DNA from: Candidatus Heimdallarchaeota archaeon
GTDB taxonomy: Archaea > Asgardarchaeota > Heimdallarchaeia > Heimdallarchaeales > Heimdallarchaeaceae
Assembly: GCA_016839875.1 (NCBI GenBank)
Contig: JAEOTK010000382.1
Location: 1 to 13,902 of the forward strand
Reading direction: 5' to 3'
Length of the DNA stretch: 13,902 bases
Shown here: positions 1 to 6,730 of the stretch, one piece after another
How the letters are laid out: each line of letters opens with the position of its first letter
Position numbering within the stretch: position 1 is the stretch's first letter
Notes under the pieces: generated by a model
Seen by the model: only the letters and a program-made list of their open reading frames with translations
What the model was told of the DNA's origin: nothing
The model's database searches: none
Translations under genes and position numbers: made by a program

Positions 1-172
1 GAAGCAAAAGCATTCCTTCGTAGAAATATGAAAGTACTTTAGCATCAACATTATCATCACTTTGTTCTTTGAATTTCTCTAAGATTTGAGAAAACTGATA
101 ATAGACGTCCTCTATCTTGGAATAAACGGGTTCATAATGAATAAACTGAAATTCAGGGACTTTCACACTCAA
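1..172 (-). CDS. 5' end of an unidentified gene, truncated by the window edge
   Basis: On the minus strand an open frame follows an in-frame TAG at 187-185 and stays open to base 1, giving about 57 residues. No ATG lies near the beginning; the candidate starts are TTG at 172-170 or GTG at 166-164. The peptide from the GTG reads VKVPEFQFIHYEPVYSKIED and continues with a helical, charged stretch (QILEKFKEQSDD), which looks like real protein. I recognise no family. It is divergent from the HAD gene at 292, and the AT-rich 173-291 gap would hold both promoters. An AGGTGA at 197-192 is about 19 nt from the TTG, too far to act as its SD site. The start and even the reality of the gene are moderately uncertain because only the 5' end is visible. 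Confidence 0.5.
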   Translation of the reverse strand, partial: MSVKVPEFQFIHYEPVYSKIEDVYYQFSQILEKFKEQSDDNVDAKVLSYFYEGMLLL

Positions 173-291
173 AAAGACACCAAACTACTATTCACCTAAT
201 AACATTAAAAAAGTAACTATTGTGAAACTGACAAAATAAGCGAGAAATAGGATAATACTTAAATCTACAGTAAATTTCATATGATTATAAA

Positions 292-942
292 ATGTCTTCT
301 CAATTGCTGATAATTTTTGACTTAGATGGAACATTGATTAAATCAAACATTGACTATGAAGGAATGCGAGTAAAACTCAGAACAGTACTAAAAAACTTTG
401 TAGCATCTGAAGTGTTCGAAAAAATCAGCAGAAAATATAGATCAATTCTTGAACTAATAGAGTTCATTGAAAAATATGACAAATCGAAGGATATTCTCAA
501 TGATTCATGGGAATATATAGAAGACCAAGAGTTAAAGGGTTACGAAACGGCAATTATTGAAGATGATGTTCATCCAACTTTAGATAAATTATTAGAACTC
601 AAACACACTATTACAATTTTAACCAACAATTCAAGGAAATTGACGGATTTTGGATTAGAGAAATATAAGCTGCAAGACTATTTTGAATATGTTCTTACAA
701 GAGATGATGTTGTTAATCCAAAGCCTGACCCCGAGGGGATATTAAAAACAATAGAACACTTTGGTAAGAAGAGGAAAGATACAATATTCATTGGTGATTC
801 ATGGTTAGATGCAGAAACTGCCATCAGTGCAGGTATCAGATTCTATTATCTTGGAAATGATGGGGCTCCAGGAACAAGAAAGAGAATGACACCTTCTACA
901 GGTATTATTGAAAATATCAGCTCTATTTTGTCAATTATTTAA
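292..942 (+). CDS. HAD-superfamily hydrolase (phosphoglycolate phosphatase-like)
   Basis: A haloacid dehalogenase-type phosphatase, 216 aa, the usual size for a C1-capped HAD. All four HAD motifs are visible. Motif I is FDLDGTL, with nucleophile Asp10 and acid/base Asp12. Motif II is ILTNNS, with Thr111. Motif III Lys is in NPKPDP (Lys144). Motif IV is GDSWLDAETA, with Asp169 and Asp173 for Mg2+. Residues about 20-85 between motifs I and II form a helical cap. There is no signal peptide, so it is cytosolic. The family removes phosphate from small phosphorylated metabolites; the substrate cannot be read from the sequence. The ATG has no SD site, while TTAAAT at 259-264 lies about 30 nt upstream, consistent with a leaderless archaeal transcript. 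The next gene begins 54 nt after the stop and probably has its own promoter. Confidence 0.9.
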   Translation: MSSQLLIIFDLDGTLIKSNIDYEGMRVKLRTVLKNFVASEVFEKISRKYRSILELIEFIEKYDKSKDILNDSWEYIEDQELKGYETAIIEDDVHPTLDKLLELKHTITILTNNSRKLTDFGLEKYKLQDYFEYVLTRDDVVNPKPDPEGILKTIEHFGKKRKDTIFIGDSWLDAETAISAGIRFYYLGNDGAPGTRKRMTPSTGIIENISSILSII

Positions 943-996
943 CGATTTCTACCTCTTTGCTACGAAAGAATTTTAACTCCTTATTACAATTGTCAG

Positions 997-2424
997 ATGG
1001 TCATTATGAAACTCAAAATCTCAAAAGTAATGATACTAACTGTTTCTTTGATTTTGCTTTTTTCAACTTCACAAGTAGTGATTAGTTTAACGAAGGATTT
1101 CACTACAGGTGAAGGGGTAAATACAATCTCAAGAGTAGTAGTGTTTAGTATAGATGCATTCAGGCACGATTATTTCAACCTTACAGAATTGCCTGCAATT
1201 GAATGGTTGATTGAACAAGGAGTGAAAGCTGATTATTGTAAACCATCAAACCCTACATTAACAGCTGTAGATCATGTTTCTATAATTACGGGATGTCATG
1301 CTGAAACTCATGGAATCTTAGGTAACACCTTCTATGATTGGGTGGATAATTATACATATTCTATGTTTGCTGCTCCAGCTGATCCTTATAGAAATACAAA
1401 CACAGGTTTACATCTTCTTCAAGCCAAACCTTCTGTACTCCATGCTGAAGAAAATGATATAGCAACAGCTGTTATAGCTTGGCCTTATGTAGATGACGGA
1501 ACTGAGTATGAAGGAGCTGCACCAACATACGTTTATGACTATGATTACATGGGGGCTCAAAATAAAAGAACAAATAATGGTGTTGCTAATCAAGTTGTAA
1601 CTCTGATAGAAGATCATCCGGAAATTGGTATCTTTTATGCTTGGTTCCCTGGAATTGATCAAGCAGGACATTACTCTGGTTATAATACTCTTGGTATGAC
1701 TAATGCATTAACAAATGTAGATAACGCAATTGGTTCGTTTCTAATTCAATTAGAAAACGCCGATATGTTGAAAGATACTGTTATTATCTTGACCTCAGAT
1801 CATGGAATGTCAACTGTTGTTGATGATGACTACTTCCTTGAAGATAAACCATTTTTCATCAATGCAACAGTACAAACAGGATTAGATCCAATTATAGCTG
1901 TTGATGCACCATTATGTTACTTATATTTCGTTGATGAAACTAATACAACAAAAGCAGAAGAATTCGCCAGTTATTTAGAAGGTGAAGATGGTATAGACGC
2001 AGTATATGTCAATGAAGAACACGAAATGATTGAGTTAGGGAACAACCTAGGAAGAGGGATAAATATATCGGTTTGGCTAGACGCTAATAGAACCAGGAAC
2101 TTCGGGAGCACCTATGTAGGAATGCATGGATATTTGAATGATAATGCTGACATGCACGGAATATTCATTGTCGCTGGTCCAGGTATTGATCAGAATGCAA
2201 ATATGGGTGGAATGAATGTAATTGATATTGCTCCAACTGTCTTATCTCTACTTGACAAAGATACTGGGTTTACTTGTGATGGAATCCCATTGGCTACAAT
2301 CAAAAGTCCAAGAACAGAAGCTTTTGCATATCCAGTAGAAGAAACAAGTTACAGTTACCTATCATTTATGTTTGTAATCATTAGCATCCCAATAATAAAC
2401 CGAATAAGACGAAAGAGAAAGTAA
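997..2424 (+). CDS. Membrane-anchored type I phosphodiesterase / nucleotide pyrophosphatase (alkaline phosphatase superfamily)
   Basis: An alkaline-phosphatase-superfamily enzyme of the nucleotide pyrophosphatase/phosphodiesterase (NPP) type, 475 aa. Expected zinc-site residues are present in order: Asp53 (FSIDAF), nucleophile Thr89 with His93 after it (PTLTAVDH, then IITGCHAETHGILGN), Asp221 and His225 (DQAGHYSG), Asp268-His269 (LTSDHGM), and His377 (GMHGY). Residues 10-31 form a signal peptide, and about 453-470 a C-terminal hydrophobic helix ends in RIRRKRK. The catalytic domain should therefore sit outside the cell, anchored at its C terminus. The family hydrolyses phosphodiester or pyrophosphate bonds of nucleotides or lipid headgroups; the substrate is not predictable here. 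Start is ATG 997 or ATG 1006 (MKLKIS); an AATTTTAA near 969 fits a leaderless start at 997. A hairpin spans the stop codon. Confidence 0.85.
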   Translation: MVIMKLKISKVMILTVSLILLFSTSQVVISLTKDFTTGEGVNTISRVVVFSIDAFRHDYFNLTELPAIEWLIEQGVKADYCKPSNPTLTAVDHVSIITGCHAETHGILGNTFYDWVDNYTYSMFAAPADPYRNTNTGLHLLQAKPSVLHAEENDIATAVIAWPYVDDGTEYEGAAPTYVYDYDYMGAQNKRTNNGVANQVVTLIEDHPEIGIFYAWFPGIDQAGHYSGYNTLGMTNALTNVDNAIGSFLIQLENADMLKDTVIILTSDHGMSTVVDDDYFLEDKPFFINATVQTGLDPIIAVDAPLCYLYFVDETNTTKAEEFASYLEGEDGIDAVYVNEEHEMIELGNNLGRGINISVWLDANRTRNFGSTYVGMHGYLNDNADMHGIFIVAGPGIDQNANMGGMNVIDIAPTVLSLLDKDTGFTCDGIPLATIKSPRTEAFAYPVEETSYSYLSFMFVIISIPIINRIRRKRK

Positions 2425-2448
2425 TAATTTCTCTCTTTTATTTTTTTT
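2414..2448 (+). terminator. Hairpin over the stop codon followed by T-rich tract
   Basis: AGAGAAA and TTTCTCT pair as a 7-bp stem (about 2414-2420 and 2428-2434) with loop GTAATAA containing the TAA stop of the phosphodiesterase gene. About six bases later comes a run of eight T (2441-2448). Archaeal termination mostly uses T-rich tracts; whether the hairpin contributes is unknown. Confidence 0.45.
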
Positions 2449-2468
2449 ACTTGAAAAACAAAGCAATA
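2440..2468. repeat. 29-bp perfect direct repeat, copy 1
   Basis: Identical base for base to 3431-3459. It consists of A, eight T, then ACTTGAAAAACAAAGCAATA. This copy lies just after the phosphodiesterase gene and overlaps its T-tract terminator. On the minus strand it also encodes the last residues (YIALFFK) and stop of a 21-codon mini-ORF. It ends in AATATAAT, which resembles a TATA box, but no plus-strand gene follows until 2715. Confidence 0.85.
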
Positions 2469-2631
2469 TAATCCTCCATCAATTCTTCAAAAGCAGGTTC
2501 TTCTTCATTCATTTGATGGAACCTCCCTTTTTATTCTCATTTGCTTCAATCTTCTTTATGGCTTTCTCAACAATCTTTTTTTTTCTTCTATTATAGCTAT
2601 GTGGTGATAGTTGTGTTTCTAAATCATAATC
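2447..2631 (-). pseudogene. Minus-strand minigene remnant: two overlapping short frames
   Basis: Two tiny minus-strand frames overlap through ATGA at 2512-2509. The upstream one (2631-2509, 40 codons plus stop) contains LSPHSYNRRKKKIVEKAIKK and has protein-like composition, but no ATG, GTG or TTG follows its preceding in-frame TAA at 2634-2632. The downstream one (2512-2447, 21 aa) begins MNEEEPAFEELMEDYIALFF and has a strong SD, GGGAGGT, eight bases before its ATG. Together they look like a small gene that lost its start and took a frameshift, or a very small operon whose first start is non-canonical. I recognise no family. Its 3' end is the 29-bp repeated sequence. Evidence is by eye only. 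Confidence 0.35.
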
Positions 2632-2676
2632 TTAAGCTAGTCTATAATCTTAGTAAAAAAAATCGAGTATCACACA

Positions 2677-2687
2677 TATTATTATAC
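2677..2687 (+). promoter_or_regulatory. Putative TATA box of the hemolysin III-like gene
   Basis: ATATTATTATA lies 28-38 nt before the ATG at 2715, and there is no SD in front of that ATG. This spacing fits a leaderless archaeal transcript. Confidence 0.4.
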
Positions 2688-2714
2688 ACAAGATAGATTC
2701 ATTAACAAATAAGT

Positions 2715-3362
2715 ATGAAATTTCGCAAACCAATACTCACTGAAAGATTTGCCTCTTATTCTCATTATGTAGCTTTAGTATTTGCAATTATAGGTTCAAT
2801 CTATCTAATTTATATGACAAGAAGAGATAATGCTCTTTTAGTAGTAAGTATAATATATTCCTTCTGTCTCTGTTTTATGTTTACAGGAAGCTCAGTCTTT
2901 CACACTCTAAAAAAAGAAGGCGATGAAACTTCTTTTTGGAGGCAGTTAGATCACATAGCTATCTACTTCATGATTGCAGGTTCATACACCATCGTTTCTT
3001 ACTTGTATATAGACGGAACATTTAGATGGATAATAATCTCACTGCAATGGGTTTTTGTTGCATTTGGATCAATACTCAAAATTTTTGCAGTATATGTTCC
3101 TACCTGGCTTGATGTTGGGATCTACATAGTAATGGGATGGATGATAGCAATTCGTATGAATTATGTGTTCAAAGGATTTTCCCTTCGAGTCTTTCTACTT
3201 GTTCTTTTCGGAGGATTAGCATATACAATAGGAGCACTCTTCCATGCAATTAACAAACAGAAACCGTTCCCAGGTGTATTTGTATTTCATGACATATTCC
3301 ATATTTTGATAATTATAGGAGCTTCATTACATTATGCTGCTATTATTGGTGCAGTAATCTAG
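2715..3362 (+). CDS. Hemolysin III / PAQR (adiponectin-receptor-like) seven-helix membrane protein
   Basis: A 215-aa polytopic membrane protein of the hemolysin III branch of the PAQR family, full length for the family. About seven hydrophobic helices are visible (roughly 15-34, 40-58, 79-98, 104-126, 133-151, 157-177, 194-212). The family's metal-site signature is present: SSVFH (Ser59/60 and His63), QLDHIAIYF (Asp79-His80), and HDIFH near the C terminus (His192, Asp193, His196). In PAQR proteins these residues hold a zinc ion and are linked to hydrolase (ceramidase/alkaline phospholipase-like) activity. Despite the name, most prokaryotic members are not shown to be haemolysins. It sits alone between two gaps, so it is probably a single transcription unit. 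The family call is firm; the function is not. Confidence 0.88.
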   Translation: MKFRKPILTERFASYSHYVALVFAIIGSIYLIYMTRRDNALLVVSIIYSFCLCFMFTGSSVFHTLKKEGDETSFWRQLDHIAIYFMIAGSYTIVSYLYIDGTFRWIIISLQWVFVAFGSILKIFAVYVPTWLDVGIYIVMGWMIAIRMNYVFKGFSLRVFLLVLFGGLAYTIGALFHAINKQKPFPGVFVFHDIFHILIIIGASLHYAAIIGAVI

Positions 3363-3430
3363 AAAAAGCATGTTCTTCTTCTTTCCCCATAGAAGTCAAC
3401 TTGCCCTCTTTTGTTTAAAACTCTTCTTCT

Positions 3431-3459
3431 ATTTTTTTTACTTGAAAAACAAAGCAATA
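3431..3459. repeat. 29-bp perfect direct repeat, copy 2
   Basis: Exact second copy of 2440-2468, with no extended similarity on either side. It lies 34-62 nt before the ATG of the M48 protease gene. Its 3' end runs into AATAAATAC, a likely TATA box, so it occupies the promoter/BRE region. A weak relative (T run, five bases, then AAAACAAAG) occurs at 5315-5332, ahead of the aminopeptidase gene. Confidence 0.85.
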
Positions 3460-3465
3460 AATACT
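3457..3465 (+). promoter_or_regulatory. Putative TATA box of the M48 protease gene
   Basis: AATAAATAC lies 28-36 nt before ATG 3493, which has no SD. This fits a leaderless transcript. The 29-bp repeat covers the BRE position upstream and the first bases of the box. Confidence 0.4.
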
Positions 3466-3492
3466 AGTGTGTAGAATTTTTATCTGATACTT

Positions 3493-5283
3493 ATGAAATT
3501 AAGAATCGCATTACGAGGAATGTTAACTTTAGCGTTTTTGTGGGCGATGGTGTATGGCGTAGTAATCGCTGTAATTGCAATAGCTTATTGGGCAACTGGT
3601 GGAGGATTTATAACAATCTTAGGATCTTCAATGTATGTTGCCTTTCCAATATTGATTACTGTAGGAGTAGTGATTTTACAATTTCTAATATCGCCATGGT
3701 TGCTTGATTTGAATTTCCGATGGCTGCATAAAATGACATGGATTGATCCTATGCAACTTCCACCTCATTTAGCTCAATTTATAGCTGACCAGAATATTGC
3801 TCAAAATATCTCTATCAAAAAAGTAGGTATGATTCATGACCAAATGCCAACAGCATTAACTTATGGTAGATTTAGAAAGAATGCAAGACTTGTTCTGTCA
3901 GATGGTATTCTTACACTTTTGACTCCAGAGGAACAGAGAGCTGTTGTTGCACATGAACTTGGACATATTGCACACATGGATTTCTTATTTATGACAATTG
4001 CTTCAGCAGTTCCAATGATTATGTACACATTCTACATCTTTTCTAGAGGTTTTCTACGAGTAGGTGTAAGAGGAGGAGATAAAGAAGCTGGTTATATTGC
4101 AGCTGCTGCAGTTGTTACAATGGTAGTTACTTATCTGTTCTATCTACTAAGCCAATTCCTAGTTCTATTCTTGAGTAGAATTCGAGAATATTATGCAGAT
4201 AATTTCGCTGCGGATCAGACGAAGAATCCTAAAGGATTGTCTACTGCACTAGTTAAGATAGCATATGGGATGGTTCAATCCCAAGCACAACATGCTGCAA
4301 AAGCAGGAGATGAAAAAGTTGATCGTAGAACTCGAGTTAGAGAGTATCGACGTCTAGGTTTTTCAAATGCTACTCGATCTCTGAATATCTTCGATGTTAA
4401 AGCAGCAAATGGTTTGGTTATGACAGCTTATGCTCAATCAACAGGTGGAGATCTTGATCCTAATATGGTTGTTAAAGCAGCTGCTTGGGATCTAGAATCT
4501 CCTTGGGGTACATTTCTTGAACTTCAATCCACTCATCCACTTGCTGCAAAGAGACTATTAGCACTAGATGATCAAGCCGAAGAAATGGGAATAAAAAGAG
4601 CATTTCCAACACTAGGAACAGACCAAATCAAGGAGTCATTATGGGGAGAATTCCTTGTTGATCTATTTCTTATGTACATAGCTCCAGCATTCATATTTTT
4701 GGGACCTGGAATAGGTGCTTTAGCATATTTCTATGGTCAAAGTATCACATGGATGTGGGTAGGAATAGGTTCAGGATTTGGACTAGCTGCATTGGTTTGG
4801 GTTTGGAGAACAAGAATCAAGTATCCTCGATTACACAAGGAAAAGGAAATTCCATTGATACAGATTATGGGAGCAGTAACAGACACATCAGATGACGGTT
4901 TTGCTGAAGCATCACCTTTCAGAGGAAAGCCAATTAACCTTCAAGGTACAATAATTGGTCGAGGATCCCCAGGGTATTATTTCAGTGAAGATGTTGTACT
5001 ACAAGATCCATCTGGAATTATAACATTAGACTACAATCCTCTATTCGGCTTTATGAGATGGATTACTGCCTTGTTCAGAGTTGAAAAACTAATAGGATCT
5101 CAAGTTACAATAGTTGGGTGGTATAGAAGAACTCCTAGACCTATTGTCATGATTAAGAGAATGTTTACACCAGATGGTAAGAAATTCAGCTCAAACAAAG
5201 ACTGGGCAAACTGGGTATTTGTTGGTATTTTGATAATAGCAGCTATCGGTTGTATTTTCTACGGTCTTCCAAGCATCATATAA
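3493..5283 (+). CDS. Membrane M48-family (HtpX/Ste24-like) zinc metalloprotease with C-terminal extra domain
   Basis: A 596-aa integral membrane metalloprotease. The N terminus has two hydrophobic helices (about 10-33 and 44-68). The zinc motif is VVAHELGHIAHMD, with His154, Glu155 and His158. Two further helices follow (about 165-183 and 200-227), then the glutamate ligand in SRIREYYAD (Glu232) and the late M48 motif STHPLAAKRLLAL at 347-357. This matches HtpX-like proteases, which degrade or process membrane proteins. HtpX is usually about 280-300 aa; here roughly 240 residues are added. They comprise two helices (about 386-412 and 418-437), a beta-rich soluble segment at about 475-560, and a final helix at 572-594. 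The beta-rich part could be an OB-fold/GIDE-like module, which is inference. The catalytic face should be cytosolic, as in HtpX. Confidence 0.88.
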   Translation: MKLRIALRGMLTLAFLWAMVYGVVIAVIAIAYWATGGGFITILGSSMYVAFPILITVGVVILQFLISPWLLDLNFRWLHKMTWIDPMQLPPHLAQFIADQNIAQNISIKKVGMIHDQMPTALTYGRFRKNARLVLSDGILTLLTPEEQRAVVAHELGHIAHMDFLFMTIASAVPMIMYTFYIFSRGFLRVGVRGGDKEAGYIAAAAVVTMVVTYLFYLLSQFLVLFLSRIREYYADNFAADQTKNPKGLSTALVKIAYGMVQSQAQHAAKAGDEKVDRRTRVREYRRLGFSNATRSLNIFDVKAANGLVMTAYAQSTGGDLDPNMVVKAAAWDLESPWGTFLELQSTHPLAAKRLLALDDQAEEMGIKRAFPTLGTDQIKESLWGEFLVDLFLMYIAPAFIFLGPGIGALAYFYGQSITWMWVGIGSGFGLAALVWVWRTRIKYPRLHKEKEIPLIQIMGAVTDTSDDGFAEASPFRGKPINLQGTIIGRGSPGYYFSEDVVLQDPSGIITLDYNPLFGFMRWITALFRVEKLIGSQVTIVGWYRRTPRPIVMIKRMFTPDGKKFSSNKDWANWVFVGILIIAAIGCIFYGLPSII

Positions 5284-5293
5284 TCTTAACCTC

Positions 5294-5319
5294 TTCTTTT
5301 TTTCTTTTCTTTTATTTTT
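5294..5319 (+). terminator. Pyrimidine/T-rich terminator after the M48 gene
   Basis: An almost pure pyrimidine stretch with several T runs (TTCTTTTTTTCTTTTCTTTT) starts about ten bases after the TAA stop. T-rich tracts without a hairpin are the usual archaeal termination signal. Confidence 0.4.
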
Positions 5320-5348
5320 GATTAAAACAAAGTGTTAAAACATCAAAG

Positions 5349-5358
5349 TTAAATATAA
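5349..5358 (+). promoter_or_regulatory. Putative TATA box of the aminopeptidase gene
   Basis: TTAAATATAA is a close match to the archaeal TATA consensus. A start of transcription about 25 nt downstream would leave a short leader carrying GGTGA before ATG 5393. Confidence 0.5.
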
Positions 5359-5392
5359 TCAAATTAAGAGTTTTTCAATTCTGGTGAAAGTA

Positions 5393-6598
5393 ATGGCTAG
5401 CGAAAAAGAAAAGACCAAAAAACCAGTTGCAAAGAAGCCTACTGCAAAAAGGCCTGCTACTAAGAAGCCTGCAGCCAAACCTGCAGCTAAGAAACCAGCG
5501 GCTAAAAAGCCAGCGGTTAAAAAACCTGTAGCTAAAAAGCCTGCAGCTAAACCTGCAGCTAAGAAACCTGCAGCTAAAAAACCAGCAGCTAAAAAAACTC
5601 CTGCTAAAAAACCAGTTGTTAAAGAAGCTCCTGTTGAAAAGGCTGGTCCTAGAAAAGAAGAAGTTGCAGAAGAAAAACCTGTAGAAGAAGTAGAAGAAGA
5701 AAAGGAAGAAACTATCTTAGACAAATACAAAAAAGCAGGTGAAGTAGCAAGTAAAATTCTTCAGCACTTAAAAGAAATAGCTAAACCTGGTGTAAAGGCA
5801 TTAGATTTGTGTGAAACAGCAGATAAAATGATAAAAGAAGCTGGAATGAAAACAGCTTTTCCATTAAATGTTTCTGTTAACAATCATTGTGCACATTATA
5901 CATCCCCATGGGAAGATGAATTGAAACTCAAGAAAGGAGATGTAGTTAAGATTGACTGCGGTGTTCAATATGATGGATACATTGCAGATACTGCTCTTAC
6001 AGTAGCTTTCGAAGATGTTCATAATGATCTTATCAAGGCTAGTCGTGAAGCAACTGAAACAGCTGTAAAAGTTATCAGGGTAGGAGGATATACAGGTAAA
6101 TTAGGAGATTTGATCGAGAATATCATTGAAGGATACGGATTCACTACAATAAAGGATCTTTCAGGACATCTCTTAATGCAACATAGAGTGCATGGTCCAA
6201 AATCTATTCCTAATGTTGCTGGAAGAAAAGGTAGTTTGATTCTTCAAGATGAAGCTTATGCAATAGAAACTTTTGCTTCTACTGGATCAGGAGAATCTCA
6301 TCAAGATAGAACAAAACGCTATATAGTTAGACTCGCAGAAGGAAGATTTCCATTAAGAACAGATGCAGCAAAGCAAGTGAGAAGATTGCTTGATAAAGAA
6401 TATCATAAAATGCCTGTTGCTACTAGATGGATATACAAAGAAGTTGGGACAGCAAAAGCAAAAATGGGTATTAGAGAACTAGCACAAGTTGGTGCAATAT
6501 ATCAGTATCATGTTCTATCAGATGTTTCAGATTCATTTGTAAGTCAGCACGAGCACACTGTATATATGACTCCTGAAGGGCCAATCAAAACAACCTAA
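5393..6598 (+). CDS. map: Methionine aminopeptidase, type II, with long charged N-terminal extension
   Basis: Removes the initiator Met from nascent proteins; 401 aa from ATG 5393. I prefer this start to the in-frame GTG at 5384 because GGTGA (5383-5387) sits as an SD five bases before the ATG. The catalytic domain begins near residue 107 (ILDKYKKAGEVASKIL). Metal ligands are present: Asp188 (KIDCGVQYDGYIADT), Asp199, His259 (LSGHLLMQHRVHG), Glu292 (AIETFASTG) and Glu387 (SQHEHTVYM), plus His168 in NNHCAHYTSP. The insert at about 310-370 marks type II. Residues 1-80 are a Lys/Ala/Pro repeat (KKPAAKPAAKK and variants). Residues about 85-107 are acidic (EEVEEEKEE). Most archaeal enzymes are about 295 aa and lack this; eukaryotic MetAP2 has a comparable basic/acidic tail. 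Confidence 0.93.
   Translation: MASEKEKTKKPVAKKPTAKRPATKKPAAKPAAKKPAAKKPAVKKPVAKKPAAKPAAKKPAAKKPAAKKTPAKKPVVKEAPVEKAGPRKEEVAEEKPVEEVEEEKEETILDKYKKAGEVASKILQHLKEIAKPGVKALDLCETADKMIKEAGMKTAFPLNVSVNNHCAHYTSPWEDELKLKKGDVVKIDCGVQYDGYIADTALTVAFEDVHNDLIKASREATETAVKVIRVGGYTGKLGDLIENIIEGYGFTTIKDLSGHLLMQHRVHGPKSIPNVAGRKGSLILQDEAYAIETFASTGSGESHQDRTKRYIVRLAEGRFPLRTDAAKQVRRLLDKEYHKMPVATRWIYKEVGTAKAKMGIRELAQVGAIYQYHVLSDVSDSFVSQHEHTVYMTPEGPIKTT
5462..5605 (+). repeat. Tandem 72-bp (24-residue) duplication inside the aminopeptidase tail
   Basis: Residues coded at 5462-5533 and 5534-5605 repeat each other with few changes. Both begin KKPAAKPAAKKPAAKKPA, and the DNA is also similar (GCTGCAGGTTT-type blocks on the minus strand). 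This is an in-frame internal duplication in a Lys/Ala/Pro-rich disordered segment. Such sequence is prone to length change by slippage or unequal recombination. Confidence 0.75.
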
Positions 6599-6632
6599 AA
6601 CCTTTCTTTTTATCTCTTTTCTTAATTTTATT
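6599..6632 (+). terminator. T-rich terminator after the aminopeptidase gene
   Basis: CTTTCTTTTTATCTCTTTTC and following T-rich bases come directly after the TAA stop, with no clear hairpin. This is consistent with archaeal T-tract termination. Confidence 0.35.
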
Positions 6633-6730
6633 ATTCTGAAATCTCTCTTGTATGATATTGGAGAATTTTGAACATTAAACAATTTATAACTGCTATTACT
6701 TTTCTAATTAGCCTCAGTTGTTGATACTTT

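Noticed and set aside
5359..5730. Long minus-strand open frame rich in Gly, Phe, Ala and Leu opposite the aminopeptidase tail
   Set aside because: It is the antisense mirror of the Lys/Ala/Pro repeat; its composition is set by the repeated plus-strand codons and it has no start context.
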